The notes beneath the pieces are model-generated. The model was not told where the DNA came from. It was given only the letters and a program-made list of their open reading frames with translations, and ran no database searches. From positions 868,001 through 932,000 of the forward strand of contig CAXUDB010000002.1 in assembly GCA_964249755.1 (NCBI GenBank): a stretch of 64,000 nt of DNA, read 5' to 3'. Below are positions 7,801-14,141 of the stretch, piece by piece. Every line of letters begins with the position of its first letter. Within the stretch, counting starts at the first letter, position 1. This DNA comes from Ilyomonas sp964249755 (GTDB lineage Bacteria; Bacteroidota; Bacteroidia; Chitinophagales; Chitinophagaceae). The position numbers and the translations under genes are program-made.

Positions 7801-8186
7801 CTGTCAGTGCGTTCATGGTTTGTGTAAATGAACTAAGCGAAGCGCGGTGCAGCAAGCGCGAAATATTAGAACCCTTATTAATTCTTCTCGCACCCTATGC
7901 ACCGCACATCGCAGAAGAATTATACCGGCAACTGGGCAACACAACTTCCGTATTAGATGCCGCTTACCCGGTGCTCAATCCATCCTATTTAGTAGAAGCC
8001 AATAAGGAATATCCGGTCAGCATCAACGGCAAGCTAAGAACCACGTTGGTGCTGCCTTTAGACATTACGCAATCGGAAGCCGAAGCACAGGTATTGAACG
8101 ATGAGAAAGTAAAGAAATGGACGGACGATAAAGAAATCAAGAAGTTCGTTTTTGTAAAAGGAAAGATGATCAATGTCGTAATCTAA
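4860..8186 (+). CDS. leuS: Leucyl-tRNA synthetase carrying in-frame repeat and DUF559 insertions
   Basis: Charges tRNA-Leu with leucine. The start is the ATG at 4860 (MEYNFRQIEPNWQKKWQEEG, the conserved class I N-terminus); the open frame reaches back to 4704 through repeat sequence only. The HIGH motif is HVGH at residues 48-51, the editing domain follows, and the KMSKS-type loop is KMSKR at 872-876. At 1108 residues it is roughly 150-200 longer than the usual bacterial enzyme. The excess is explained by an Asn/Thr/Ser-rich repeat (nt 5367-5403), a 163-residue DUF559 nuclease element (about residues 536-699) placed just before the RETNTMPGYAGSSWYF block, and two solo palindromes (nt 7411-7448 and 7663-7692). 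All conserved LeuRS blocks around them are intact, so the enzyme is probably active. Confidence 0.95.
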   Translation: MEYNFRQIEPNWQKKWQEEGIYTISNNSPKPKYYVLDMFPYPSGAGLHVGHPLGYIASDIYARFKRLKGFNVLHPMGYDAFGLPAEQYAIEHGVHPAESTQKNIANFRSQLDKIGFSFDWSREVNTSDPKYYKWTQWIFLQLFKSWYNKETDKAEPIETLIEIFEKDGNKTTNHQSSTTNFSADDWNDFTEKEQQDILMNYRLCYCGYGEVNWCEALGTVLANDEVINGVSERGGYPVVKKKLRQWYLRITDYADRLLKGLETVDFSDAMKEMQSNWIGKSSGAEIDFAIRSDNFATVEDPQHRKLTVYTTRPDTIFGVDFMVVAPEHELIELITTDEQREAVEEYLTYVKSRSDRERMAEKKISGVFTGAYAINRFNSRQIPIWISEYVLGGYGTGAIMAVPCGDERDFKFAKHFNIPITNIIGEHFNGEEANPTKEAALTNSDFLDGMLMRDATEIVLTDLEGFGSGKRKVNYKMRDAAFSRQRYWGEPFPIVWKDGIAYPLEESELPLELPHVEKYGPGPDGEGPLANIKEWVLIPNPSPLVEKGVTETAEEKESTISNVPKYSVYTPVQYELAKGMRKEYTEAEGILWQALRGSQLGVKFRRQHPIDAYIVDFIALQNRLIVEVDGGYHNNEEQKAYDENRTNVLNGIGFTVIRFTNEEVLQNLPFVLQTIKNNLNNAAVPNAPFSTRGEGQGMRETNTMPGYAGSSWYFLRYMDPHNEETFCDRTTSDYWNQVDVYVGGTEHAVGHLLYSRMWTKALYDLGYISFDEPFKRLVNQGMIQGSSRFVYRITGTNQFVSAGRKEEYDVQPLHVDVNLVNGYELDIDAFRNWKAEYANAEFILEDGSSYSPFSTRGEGSGMRYICGSEVEKMSKRYFNTVDPSSLCDKYGADTFRMYEMFLGPVEQSKPWDTKGIEGVHRFLKKLWRLFNDDQAPLSTRAEGQEGKVWNEEAATPAELKILHKAIKKIEDDTERFSFNTAVSAFMVCVNELSEARCSKREILEPLLILLAPYAPHIAEELYRQLGNTTSVLDAAYPVLNPSYLVEANKEYPVSINGKLRTTLVLPLDITQSEAEAQVLNDEKVKKWTDDKEIKKFVFVKGKMINVVI
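5367..5403 (+). repeat. In-frame ACCACCAAC low-complexity insertion in leuS
   Basis: ACCACCAACCACCAATCATC followed by AACCACCAAC is a degenerate 7- to 9-bp repeat coding TTNHQSSTTNF within the LeuRS loop between EIFEKDGN and SADDWNDF. In related enzymes, as I recall them, this loop is shorter. Repeats of this wording are usually intergenic, so this copy appears to have entered the gene without a frameshift. Confidence 0.5.
6467..6956 (+). mobile_element. 490-bp DUF559-nuclease element with 38-bp terminal inverted repeats, inserted in leuS
   Basis: Left end 6467-6504 and right end 6919-6956 are inverted copies of one 38-bp sequence with four mismatches. Each end contains its own palindrome, CCCTTCTCCAC-NN-GTGGAGAAGGG (6479-6502 and 6921-6944). 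The interior, in frame with leuS, encodes a DUF559 domain (about residues 580-690 of the fusion) with the family pattern LWQALRG, FRRQHPIDAYIVDF, LIVEVDGGYH and VIRFTNEEVL. The nuclease-type residues D616, E627, D629 and H633 are present, so the domain looks intact. DUF559 is related to Vsr/PD-(D/E)XK endonucleases. There is no transposase gene and no intein splicing motif. The element adds 163 codons plus one base, so frame was kept through a compensating flank duplication or loss. Confidence 0.85.
7411..7448 (+). repeat. Solo 38-bp palindromic repeat in leuS (copy 3)
   Basis: The same 38-bp unit as the right end of the DUF559 element (CTCCCTTCTCCACTCGTGGA followed by GAAGGGTCGGGGATGAGG), with the full CCCTTCTCCAC/GTGGAGAAGGG palindrome at 7413-7436. 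It encodes SPFSTRGEGSGMR, placed between ILEDGS and YICGSEVEKMSK, immediately before the KMSKS-type loop. It is in frame and has no nuclease ORF. Confidence 0.85.
7663..7692 (+). repeat. Solo degenerate palindromic repeat in leuS (copy 4)
   Basis: CTCCCCTCTCCACGCGTGCA followed by GAAGGGCAGG matches the same unit but has lost perfect pairing (GTGCAGAAGGG) and the GATGAGG tail. It encodes APLSTRAEGQEGK, between WRLFNDDQ and the C-terminal anticodon-binding domain. Its decay suggests it is the oldest of the four copies in this gene. Confidence 0.75.
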
Positions 8187-8199
8187 TCATATCCTCCCT

Positions 8200-8249
8200 A
8201 AAAAGAAAAAGCCGTCCCTACACTGTGTAGGGACGGCTTTTTCTTTTTT
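8200..8249. terminator. Strong rho-independent terminator after leuS
   Basis: GAAAAAGCCGTCCCTACAC pairs with GTGTAGGGACGGCTTTTTC with A/T runs on both sides, starting 14 bp after the leuS stop. The stem is almost perfect over 23 bp. Confidence 0.93.
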
Positions 8250-8573
8250 ATCATCGCCGCTTTTCTGTAATGGCATTGCGCTTTGCAAAACAGGGACAGA
8301 CCGAAACAAAGTTAATTATATAACGAAAAACAAAGAGAGTACCGGGTAGTACCGCCGGTATGATGGCAGTTCTGTTTCTTACAGGCAATGGCGCCTTTTA
8401 TTATGTAAAAAGAAGATACAAGCGAGGCGCTTGCGCCGGAAGCGGATTTCTGTTGTGAGGGTGTGATGAATATTTATCGCGAACTTATTAACATGTTTTG
8501 CACTTCATTATTAAAGCTATTTTTATTTTCTGCGCTAACATTTATTTTTATTTTTTAGTTACAATTTTTAAAT
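8250..8573. other. Intergenic region upstream of the six-gene island
   Basis: There is no ORF of note. It contains a short inverted repeat TACCGG/CCGGTA (8340-8360) and becomes very AT-rich after 8460, consistent with a promoter for the island, but no clean TAnnTTTG box is visible. The composition shift from leuS to the island occurs here, so an island boundary may lie in this stretch. No attachment-site duplication was recognised. Confidence 0.4.
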
Positions 8574-8831
8574 ATGGATTATTCAAGAGAAATAGTCGAA
8601 AGATTAGATATATTAATAGCATTATCGATACCGCCATTTAGTGAAGGAAAATATTCAATAGGACAAGATGTATTACCGTATTGTGATGGCATGCATACAG
8701 TAAGTGATATTGTTACAAAATCTAAGAAAACTAAAAAGGCTGTTGAAATGACTTTAGAAAGGCTTAGAGGAAAAGGAATAATTCGAAGTATAATTAAGGA
8801 TTCCAAAACCTACTACATACGATTGACATGA
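8574..8831 (+). CDS. Small winged-helix DNA-binding protein (island gene 1)
   Basis: An 85-residue protein. After an N-terminal helix (SREIVERLDILIALSIPPF), the segment HTVSDIVTKSKKTKKAVEMT and the following LERLRGKGIIRSI look like the recognition helix and wing of a winged HTH. It probably binds DNA. It is the first gene of an AT-rich array in which genes overlap or almost touch: its TGA overlaps the next ATG (ATGA). The close packing suggests co-transcription and a shared role. The family is not recognised. Confidence 0.65.
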   Translation: MDYSREIVERLDILIALSIPPFSEGKYSIGQDVLPYCDGMHTVSDIVTKSKKTKKAVEMTLERLRGKGIIRSIIKDSKTYYIRLT

Positions 8832-9028
8832 GCGAACTTGAATTATTGCAAGAAATAAATGACAACATAAAAAGGTTGTCTGCTGTTATCACAGTACAAA
8901 GTTTTGATGATACAAAGAAGATTTTGACATTGCAAAAACTGGGTTATAATTCCACTCAGATAAGCGACATTACAGGTATTCCCGTTGCAACCGTAAAAGC
9001 CAAATGGAAAAAAGGAGGTAAACAGTGA
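8828..9028 (+). CDS. Small HTH protein, paralogue A (island gene 2)
   Basis: A 66-residue protein with two parts: an N-terminal amphipathic helix (LELLQEINDNIKRLSAVI) likely to form a coiled coil, and a C-terminal HTH (LGYNSTQISDITGIPVATVK) with the spacing of sigma-70 region 4-type HTHs. The same plan recurs in the proteins at 9025 and 9994. It overlaps its upstream neighbour by ATGA and its downstream neighbour by GTGA, which points to translational coupling. I know no assigned function. Confidence 0.65.
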   Translation: MSELELLQEINDNIKRLSAVITVQSFDDTKKILTLQKLGYNSTQISDITGIPVATVKAKWKKGGKQ

Positions 9029-9273
9029 ACGAATTAAATAACAAAGAAGTAATAGCAGAATTACAAAAAACAAATAAGTTATTAGCGCTAATTGTAACTC
9101 AAGGAAAGGCTCCAAATGAAAAAATCACTTTACTTGAACAGGCAGATTTTTCTCCTAAAGAAATTGCTGACCTTTTAGGCATAACAGCTAATCAAGTAAG
9201 TGTTACTCTTTCTAGAGAAAGAAAAAAGCAGAATAATAAAGACACTAAACCGAAAGTCAAAAAGGTTTCTTAG
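9025..9273 (+). CDS. Small HTH protein, paralogue B (island gene 3)
   Basis: An 82-residue protein with an N-terminal helix (NKEVIAELQKTNKLLALIV), an HTH (FSPKEIADLLGITANQVSVT) and a lysine-rich tail (KKQNNKDTKPKVKKVS) that probably contacts nucleic acid. The start codon is GTG inside the GTGA overlap with the preceding gene. It is related in architecture to the proteins at 8828 and 9994, but sequence divergence shows they are not recent duplicates. Confidence 0.65.
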   Translation: MNELNNKEVIAELQKTNKLLALIVTQGKAPNEKITLLEQADFSPKEIADLLGITANQVSVTLSRERKKQNNKDTKPKVKKVS

Positions 9274-9276
9274 AAT

Positions 9277-9987
9277 ATGCCAGTGTCACAGCTAAACCCA
9301 AAGATTCTAAAAAAGTTATCTGAAAAGCTTGGTATAAAAGAAAGCTCGGTAAGGCAAAGTATATCACGATTAAAACAATCATATCCTAGCTGTACTTTAA
9401 ATGCAGTTGCACAAATTTTTGCTGTAAAAAATGGCTATAATGTATTGCAACAGTTATCAGCCAATGATAAAGCTTCGTTACCTCACATTGAACTGCAAAA
9501 AGAGAAAATAAAAATTTCGGCTAAAACGTATAAAGCACCTGAAAAACTCAAAATACTGATTGACTACCCTACAACTAATCATTTTATTAAAGGTCATTTA
9601 GATGAGTTAAACAAAACTTACACTTATAAGTGCTATACAGCAAGTTTTATCTTACTTAGGAAAATTATTGAAAATTTAGTAATCGATATTTTACAGAAAA
9701 ACTATCCTCCTGAATTAAGTCAAAATAACAAAGAACTGTATTGGGATATAAAAAGTAAACGGTTCAAAGACTTCAGTGTTATATTGAAAAATCTATTTGA
9801 TAAAAGACAAGAATTTTCTCCGAGTAAGAATAAAGCTATAGAAAGATTATACCAACTAGTAACAAACTTTAAAGATGAAGCAAACAATAAAACTCATTCT
9901 TGGTTTCATCTTGTAGAAAACTCTAAGGAGTTAGAAGGGTTGACTCCACAATATCTGATTGAACTAATTAAAACTATAGAAAACTAA
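9277..9987 (+). CDS. HTH protein with C-terminal HEPN-like helical domain (island gene 4)
   Basis: A 236-residue protein. The N-terminal 65 residues carry an HTH-like pattern (LSEKLGIKESSVRQSISRLK) followed by LNAVAQIFAVKNGYNVL. A charged linker reaches about residue 105. The C-terminal ~120 residues are all-helical with ASFILLRKIIENLVIDIL, a pattern typical of HEPN/DUF4145-type bundles, and end in NNKTHSWFHLVENSKE. The canonical HEPN RNase motif (R-x4-6-H) is not clear, so it may be a non-catalytic scaffold or toxin-like partner. It starts 3 bp after the preceding stop. The HEPN assignment is inference. Confidence 0.6.
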   Translation: MPVSQLNPKILKKLSEKLGIKESSVRQSISRLKQSYPSCTLNAVAQIFAVKNGYNVLQQLSANDKASLPHIELQKEKIKISAKTYKAPEKLKILIDYPTTNHFIKGHLDELNKTYTYKCYTASFILLRKIIENLVIDILQKNYPPELSQNNKELYWDIKSKRFKDFSVILKNLFDKRQEFSPSKNKAIERLYQLVTNFKDEANNKTHSWFHLVENSKELEGLTPQYLIELIKTIEN

Positions 9988-9993
9988 GTTATT

Positions 9994-10236
9994 ATGAAAG
10001 AAAGTAAATCGCTTTCCGATAATGAACTGCTACAAGAGATCAGTAATAAGCTATCGGAACTAACCGCTTTGATTGGAATTGCTAATAAAGACAAGGATGA
10101 TCAAATAAAGTATCTAGTAAACTTTGGTTTTAGTAATTCTTCAATCTCAAAACTAGTAGGCTTACCGATCGGCACAGTTTCGAGTATAAGAAACAAACTA
10201 AACAAAGTTAAAAACGTCAAGAAAGCTACAGCTTAA
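9994..10236 (+). CDS. Small HTH protein, paralogue C (island gene 5)
   Basis: An 80-residue protein with the same plan as paralogues A and B: an N-terminal helix (SDNELLQEISNKLSELTALI), an HTH (FGFSNSSISKLVGLPIGTVS) and a basic C-terminus (NKLNKVKNVKKATA). It sits 6 bp after the HEPN-like gene and 6 bp before the last gene. Three divergent versions of one small DNA-binding module in a single operon suggest hetero-oligomers or staged regulators. Confidence 0.65.
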   Translation: MKESKSLSDNELLQEISNKLSELTALIGIANKDKDDQIKYLVNFGFSNSSISKLVGLPIGTVSSIRNKLNKVKNVKKATA

Positions 10237-10242
10237 TAATAT

Positions 10243-11124
10243 ATGGATGTTTCTGATCACAGATCAAATTCTTATGAACAGATCGAATTTGCGGTAAAGC
10301 AAATTGGAAATTCTAAGGATAGAAGAGCTGTCTTTAATTGTATCAGTACAGGGAAAAAAGCAATTAAGACTGTTGCTGAAATAAGCGATTTAACTGGTCT
10401 GCCACCAAAACGAGTTCTCGAAGAAGGAAAGAAGCTTGCTAATAATTCAATTGTAAAGCAATTAAAGTATAATAAGAAAGTAGCTTATCAAAAAGACCCT
10501 TTTTTTGCTCAACAAAAAAATAAAATATTGAGTTTAGTTGACAATCCAGCTACGCTTGAAAAACTACCTTCCAAAAGGAATAAGTCAAACAGTGATATTC
10601 AACTAAAGATTATTAGAATTCCGCAAAAATCTTTTACAATTAAACGCCTTTTTGTAAACGATATTGATTCTTTTAAAAAAGTTAGAAAAGTCAATCCAAA
10701 TAAATTGGTTTCTTCCAGGATATCAGAAGATGCTTTTAAATCGGGTATCAAACAAATACTAAATGAAGAAGGAGAATTTAAAGATTGGGGTGGAGAGAAA
10801 AATGATTTGCTATCTACCAAAGTCATTTATAAAGGCAAGCGAATAGCCACTGCTTTTGCATTTAAGGGGCCTGGAAAAAAAGGTAAATTGACACCGGCTA
10901 GAATGGGAAAAAATGGTGATCAAATACAGAGATTATTTGAAACGCCTGCAGACTTATTTATCATTCAGTATTGGGCTCAGATAGATGAATCAGTTATAGA
11001 ACAAGCAGAATCTTTTGCTACAATAAAATCAATATATGAGCAGAAGAAAATTCTTTATTGTATTGTCGATGGACAGGACAGCAGTTTATTAATGAGTGCT
11101 TATTCTGAGTGTTTCGTATTTTAG
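10243..11124 (+). CDS. HTH-containing protein with possible C-terminal nuclease domain (island gene 6)
   Basis: A 293-residue protein. The N-terminus (about residues 10-80) has an HTH (VAEISDLTGLPPKRVLEEGK). The middle is basic. The C-terminal domain (about 165-290) contains FKDWGGEKNDLLST, a beta-hairpin YKGKRIATAFAFKGPGKKGK, then MGKNGDQIQRLFETPADLF and IIQYW. An acidic residue, a beta strand ending in an FKG lysine and a following QxxRLF helix resemble a divergent PD-(D/E)XK core, but the E/Q of the E-x-K motif is not obvious. It is the last gene of the island and the most likely effector. Function is not established. Confidence 0.55.
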   Translation: MDVSDHRSNSYEQIEFAVKQIGNSKDRRAVFNCISTGKKAIKTVAEISDLTGLPPKRVLEEGKKLANNSIVKQLKYNKKVAYQKDPFFAQQKNKILSLVDNPATLEKLPSKRNKSNSDIQLKIIRIPQKSFTIKRLFVNDIDSFKKVRKVNPNKLVSSRISEDAFKSGIKQILNEEGEFKDWGGEKNDLLSTKVIYKGKRIATAFAFKGPGKKGKLTPARMGKNGDQIQRLFETPADLFIIQYWAQIDESVIEQAESFATIKSIYEQKKILYCIVDGQDSSLLMSAYSECFVF

Positions 11125-11160
11125 TTTTCTGTTTAGTAATAATCTTATTGATTGTTGCCT

Positions 11161-11200
11161 CGTTCTTCGAAATGTTAAGCGCAACGCACCTCGAAGAACG
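11161..11200. repeat. Perfect 10-bp inverted repeat, REP-like
   Basis: CGTTCTTCGA (11161-11170) and TCGAAGAACG (11191-11200) are perfect inverted arms around a 20-bp loop. It lies 36 bp after the island's last stop. With no T-run it is more likely a dispersed palindromic repeat than a terminator, and it could mark the right edge of the island. Confidence 0.6.
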
Positions 11201-11359
11201 GATAAAGCAAGTCTCCAACTTTCTTTCCCTTTGCCACCCCACTCATTGAACTGCCCTATCCACGCGCAACCATCTCACCTCTGCCAACCTTTCCCAAGCG
11301 TCCACTCATCCTACAATCAGCAAACACCTATTCCATCTTCTCGTCTTCATATCTACCTT

Positions 11360-11590
11360 ACATTCTATCCGCATCCTCGCACATTCTATTCGCTTTGCGC
11401 CACATTCTATCCGCTTCCCACTACAATCTATCGGCTTCCGGCTACTCGGCACTCGCTTCGCGACACATTCTATCCACGTCTCACAACATTCTATCCGCTT
11501 CCCACTACAATCTATTCCCTTCGCACTACATTCTATCCGCTTCGAGCCACATTCTATCCGTTCCGTGCAATATTCTATCTGGATTTTAAT
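11360..11590. repeat. Array of eleven 21-bp units upstream of the gene at 11683
   Basis: The motif ACATTCTATCC and close variants begin at 11360, 11381, 11402, 11423, (a degenerate unit at 11444), 11465, 11486, 11507, 11528, 11549 and 11570, an exact 21-bp step throughout. The remaining ten bases of each unit vary (GCTTCCCACT, GCTTCGAGCC and so on). Twenty-one base pairs equals two turns of B-DNA, so the conserved core always faces the same side. Several frames are open across it on both strands because 21 is divisible by three; these ORFs are treated as by-products. The array ends 92 bp before the start of the next gene. Confidence 0.85.
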
Positions 11591-11633
11591 CAAATCTTAA
11601 TTTTCTTCATTTCAATGAAACCCTTACAGAGCT

Positions 11634-11641
11634 TACCTTTG
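11634..11641 (+). promoter_or_regulatory. Candidate -7 promoter box (TACCTTTG)
   Basis: TACCTTTG matches TAnnTTTG and lies 42 bp upstream of the ATG at 11683 and 43 bp after the 21-bp array. If used, the array sits where an activator or repressor array would be expected. Confidence 0.4.
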
Positions 11642-11682
11642 CAGTGGCAATAACGCCAAATAAAAATTAAATCCAGTATCAC

Positions 11683-12618
11683 ATGTCTCAGTTCAACGGC
11701 GAGCAAACGCGCCACGTGAACGCGTTTAACAATCTCGAGTTCTTCTTTGGAGAAAACAAAGACGTTTTCAGTAAAAATGTTCCGGTTCAAAAATGGGTGG
11801 AGCGTCTCATTAACAACAACAAAGCAATCGTGGCCTTGTCCACCACCAAAGGCACCGGCAGCGAAGGGGCCACAGAGGCGAAAGACAATCTGAAGGAAAC
11901 CATTGCTACAAACGCCGGCACGGTTTGTTCCTATGCCGCCGATTATGCAGTGGAAACCGGCAACACAGATTTGTTCAGCCTCGTAAACTATTCTTCTTAC
12001 GACGTTATTCGCCTGCGCGATTCTGAAGTGCTGGGCTTCATTAACGGTGTGGTTACGGCTATTACCCCTTTAGTGTCGCTTCCCGATTTTAAGGACTATA
12101 TCGTCACCGCAGAAGACCTAAGCACGCTTTCTAAAGATGCAAACGACTTCAACAATAACCTCGGCAAAAACAAATTAATCATCAACAATAGCCATGTTGC
12201 ATCTCATGATATCGATGCACTGATCAAAAACAATCGCAACGTCATCATCCGCCTCGATAAACTGATTCCTAACTTTAAAAAAGACGCGCCCAAATTCGTG
12301 GCAGCGTATTACAAAGCCAAACGCATTGACGATACCGGCGTTCGCCATAGCGGTATCAGGGGCATTATCGTAAACAACACCGGCACACCGGTAGAAGGAG
12401 CCACTGTCACCCTCGTTGGCAAAAAGAACACGAAAGGCACCACCACGGGTAGCGATGGTTCCTTCGAGATCGTAAAATTCTTATTCGGTAAAGCCAAACT
12501 CACAATCGCCGCACCCGGCTTCGATAGCATCACTACGGACGTAACCATTACCCGCGGCAAGATCATCGAATGCGATTGCCGCCTGCAGTCTGTCATCGTC
12601 GAATTCAAAACCGCATAG
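11683..12618 (+). CDS. Two-domain protein with C-terminal carboxypeptidase-regulatory-like domain
   Basis: A 311-residue protein. The N-terminal ~215 residues are helical, polar and have no signal peptide or membrane segment. The C-terminal domain (about 222-305) is a beta-sandwich of the CarboxypepD_reg-like type, with GIRGIIVNNTGTPVEGATVT and TTTGSDGSFEI. Such domains are usually extracytoplasmic, so lack of a signal is odd. I do not know the N-terminal family. The GC-richer codon use resembles the core genome, not the preceding island. It is regulated possibly through the 21-bp array upstream and is followed by a strong terminator. Confidence 0.75.
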   Translation: MSQFNGEQTRHVNAFNNLEFFFGENKDVFSKNVPVQKWVERLINNNKAIVALSTTKGTGSEGATEAKDNLKETIATNAGTVCSYAADYAVETGNTDLFSLVNYSSYDVIRLRDSEVLGFINGVVTAITPLVSLPDFKDYIVTAEDLSTLSKDANDFNNNLGKNKLIINNSHVASHDIDALIKNNRNVIIRLDKLIPNFKKDAPKFVAAYYKAKRIDDTGVRHSGIRGIIVNNTGTPVEGATVTLVGKKNTKGTTTGSDGSFEIVKFLFGKAKLTIAAPGFDSITTDVTITRGKIIECDCRLQSVIVEFKTA

Positions 12619-12661
12619 GGCAGCCATCACCGCTCAGTTCTGTTCGTCAATACTGTGGTAC

Positions 12662-12693
12662 AAAAAAGCTATCCTTTGGAGATAGCTTTTTTT
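12662..12693 (+). terminator. Rho-independent terminator
   Basis: AAAAAAGCTATC (12662-12673) pairs with GATAGCTTTTTT around the loop CTTTGGA, with a T7 tail, 44 bp after the preceding stop. Confidence 0.9.
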
Positions 12694-12711
12694 CCCCGCT
12701 GTATCATCTTT

Positions 12712-12833
12712 GGTAGTGTATTGGTTTGAAACTGCGGCACGTCATTCCGCAATTGCCCTCGTCAGTGTTCATCATAAATCACTTTCAAGAGGGCTTTGTG
12801 CGGAATCTGATTTTTTCAAAATTAGACACTACC
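12712..12833. mobile_element. 122-bp MITE-like imperfect palindrome
   Basis: The ends GGTAGTGT (12712-12719) and ACACTACC (12826-12833) are perfect inverted copies. Similarity continues inward through TTTGAAA/TTTCAAA, ATTCCGCA/TGCGGAAT and GCCCTC/GAGGGC, giving arms of about 45 bp. It contains no ORF. It sits between two terminators in the gap between convergent genes. Arm length, absence of coding potential and the neat GGTAGTGT ends suggest a non-autonomous insertion sequence derivative. Target duplication is unclear. Confidence 0.55.
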
Positions 12834-12870
12834 TTATGCCGGGGCGCACCGGCTTCGGGTGTGCAACAAA

Positions 12871-12905
12871 AAAGCCTTTTCCCGCATTGTGATGGAAAAG
12901 GCTTT
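12871..12905. terminator. Rho-independent terminator, bidirectional
   Basis: AAAGCCTTTTCC (12871-12882) and GGAAAAGGCTTT (12894-12905) form a perfect 12-bp stem with an 11-base loop. It lies 39 bp past the stop of the minus-strand EEP gene, with an A-run on the plus strand that reads as a T-run on the minus strand. Confidence 0.85.
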
Positions 12906-12944
12906 GCCAAATAAATGGCTATGGAAAAGAAACCTGGTTCTTTA

Positions 12945-14006
12945 TCATTTCGCTGTCAGCGGTGCACCCTCCACTTTCTTTAAAAAAATCAGGTAGGTGG
13001 GAAAGTGGTCGCTATAACCACCTCGATAGGTATTGCCATCCCAGGTGCGCATGGGATAGCCTTTGTATCGCCCGATATTCTCCACCATGTATTCTTTATT
13101 AAAAATATGCTGCTGGTAAAAGAAATAGCCCGGCTGATCCTTTGGCAGCCAGTTATAGCTAATCATAATCTGGTCGAACAAACCCCAGGCATCCTGATAA
13201 GCCAGTGTGCCGATGCCCCGCTTATACATCGCCACCCAAGGATTATACAATTCGCCCTTCTGCACGTCTTCGGCATCGCCTTTCGCTTTTAAAACTTTGG
13301 TAATACTCGGGCTGATGGGATCATCATTCAAATCGCCCATTACAATCACCTTTGCATTCGGCTGAAAATGGTTGATGGAATCAATTATGTTTTTATCAAC
13401 CTGTGCCGCAGCAAAACGCCCCGGCATACTGCGCTCCTCGCCACCTACCCGGCTGGGCCAATGGTTCACAAACACATGCACAGTATCACCATCCAATATA
13501 CCTTTCACCCATAGCACATCACGCGTAAAAATAGAAGTCTTGGCACCGGTAGGAAGCCTTACAAACAGTTTGCGGCTGCTAAGCACTTTAAAGTATTTGG
13601 GGTTGTACAAAAAAGCCACGTCAACGCCGCGGATGTCTCTCGAATCGTAATGAACAATCTGATAATTGCGCTTTGCCAGCAGGGGATGATGAATAAGGTC
13701 GTTTAGCACCGTATCATTCTCTATTTCGGCGCAGCCAATAATAGCCGCACCATCCGGCGTAATATCTGTACCAATCTGCGATAGTACGGTAGCTAAGTGC
13801 GACACTTTATCTAGGTACACCTTGCTGTTGTAGTTCTTCGGACCCGACGGCAAAAACTCATCGTCATTCACATTCGGGTTGTTGACGGTATCATAAAAAT
13901 TTTCGAGGTTGTAAAACGCAGCAACGATGGTCTTGTAAGATTGCTTTTGCGCACCGGCACACAAAGAAAAGCTGATCAGCATCAGCAGCAGAAGTAGTTT
14001 GGTCAT
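12945..14006 (-). CDS. Secreted endonuclease/exonuclease/phosphatase (EEP) family hydrolase
   Basis: A metal-dependent phosphodiesterase/phosphatase of the DNase I-like fold. Family motifs are in order: AFYNLENFYD (metal-binding Asn), IIGCAEIENDTV (catalytic Glu), FVNHWPSRVGG (His), VIVMGDLNDDP (Asp-x-Asn) and GGYSDHFPTYL (final Asp-His). The start chosen is MTKLLLLLMLISFSLCAGAQ at 14006, a clear signal peptide; a frame to 14039 adds 11 atypical residues. It is divergent from the TonB receptor at 14142 and probably works with it on phosphodiester or phosphate-ester substrates outside the cytoplasm (inference). Confidence 0.9.
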   Translation of the reverse strand: MTKLLLLLMLISFSLCAGAQKQSYKTIVAAFYNLENFYDTVNNPNVNDDEFLPSGPKNYNSKVYLDKVSHLATVLSQIGTDITPDGAAIIGCAEIENDTVLNDLIHHPLLAKRNYQIVHYDSRDIRGVDVAFLYNPKYFKVLSSRKLFVRLPTGAKTSIFTRDVLWVKGILDGDTVHVFVNHWPSRVGGEERSMPGRFAAAQVDKNIIDSINHFQPNAKVIVMGDLNDDPISPSITKVLKAKGDAEDVQKGELYNPWVAMYKRGIGTLAYQDAWGLFDQIMISYNWLPKDQPGYFFYQQHIFNKEYMVENIGRYKGYPMRTWDGNTYRGGYSDHFPTYLIFLKKVEGAPLTAK

Positions 14007-14141
14007 AATAGAATAAACAGTGCTGCAAACATAAAGCATCCCGTATTTGGATAGATTAATTTATTGTTAGCTCACCGAATTTTTATGGTAAATCGGTTTT
14101 GGGGTTTATTTTGCAGCCCGAACTATTACCAAACAAATTGC

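Noticed and set aside
11360..11590. CRISPR array
   Set aside because: Units are 21 bp with no separate spacers, and no cas genes are present. The same holds for 43291-43395.
11306..11653. Overlapping ORFs on both strands through the 21-bp array (heptad RIEC-type peptides)
   Set aside because: The period is divisible by three, so several frames stay open by construction. No start context, signal or homology supports translation.
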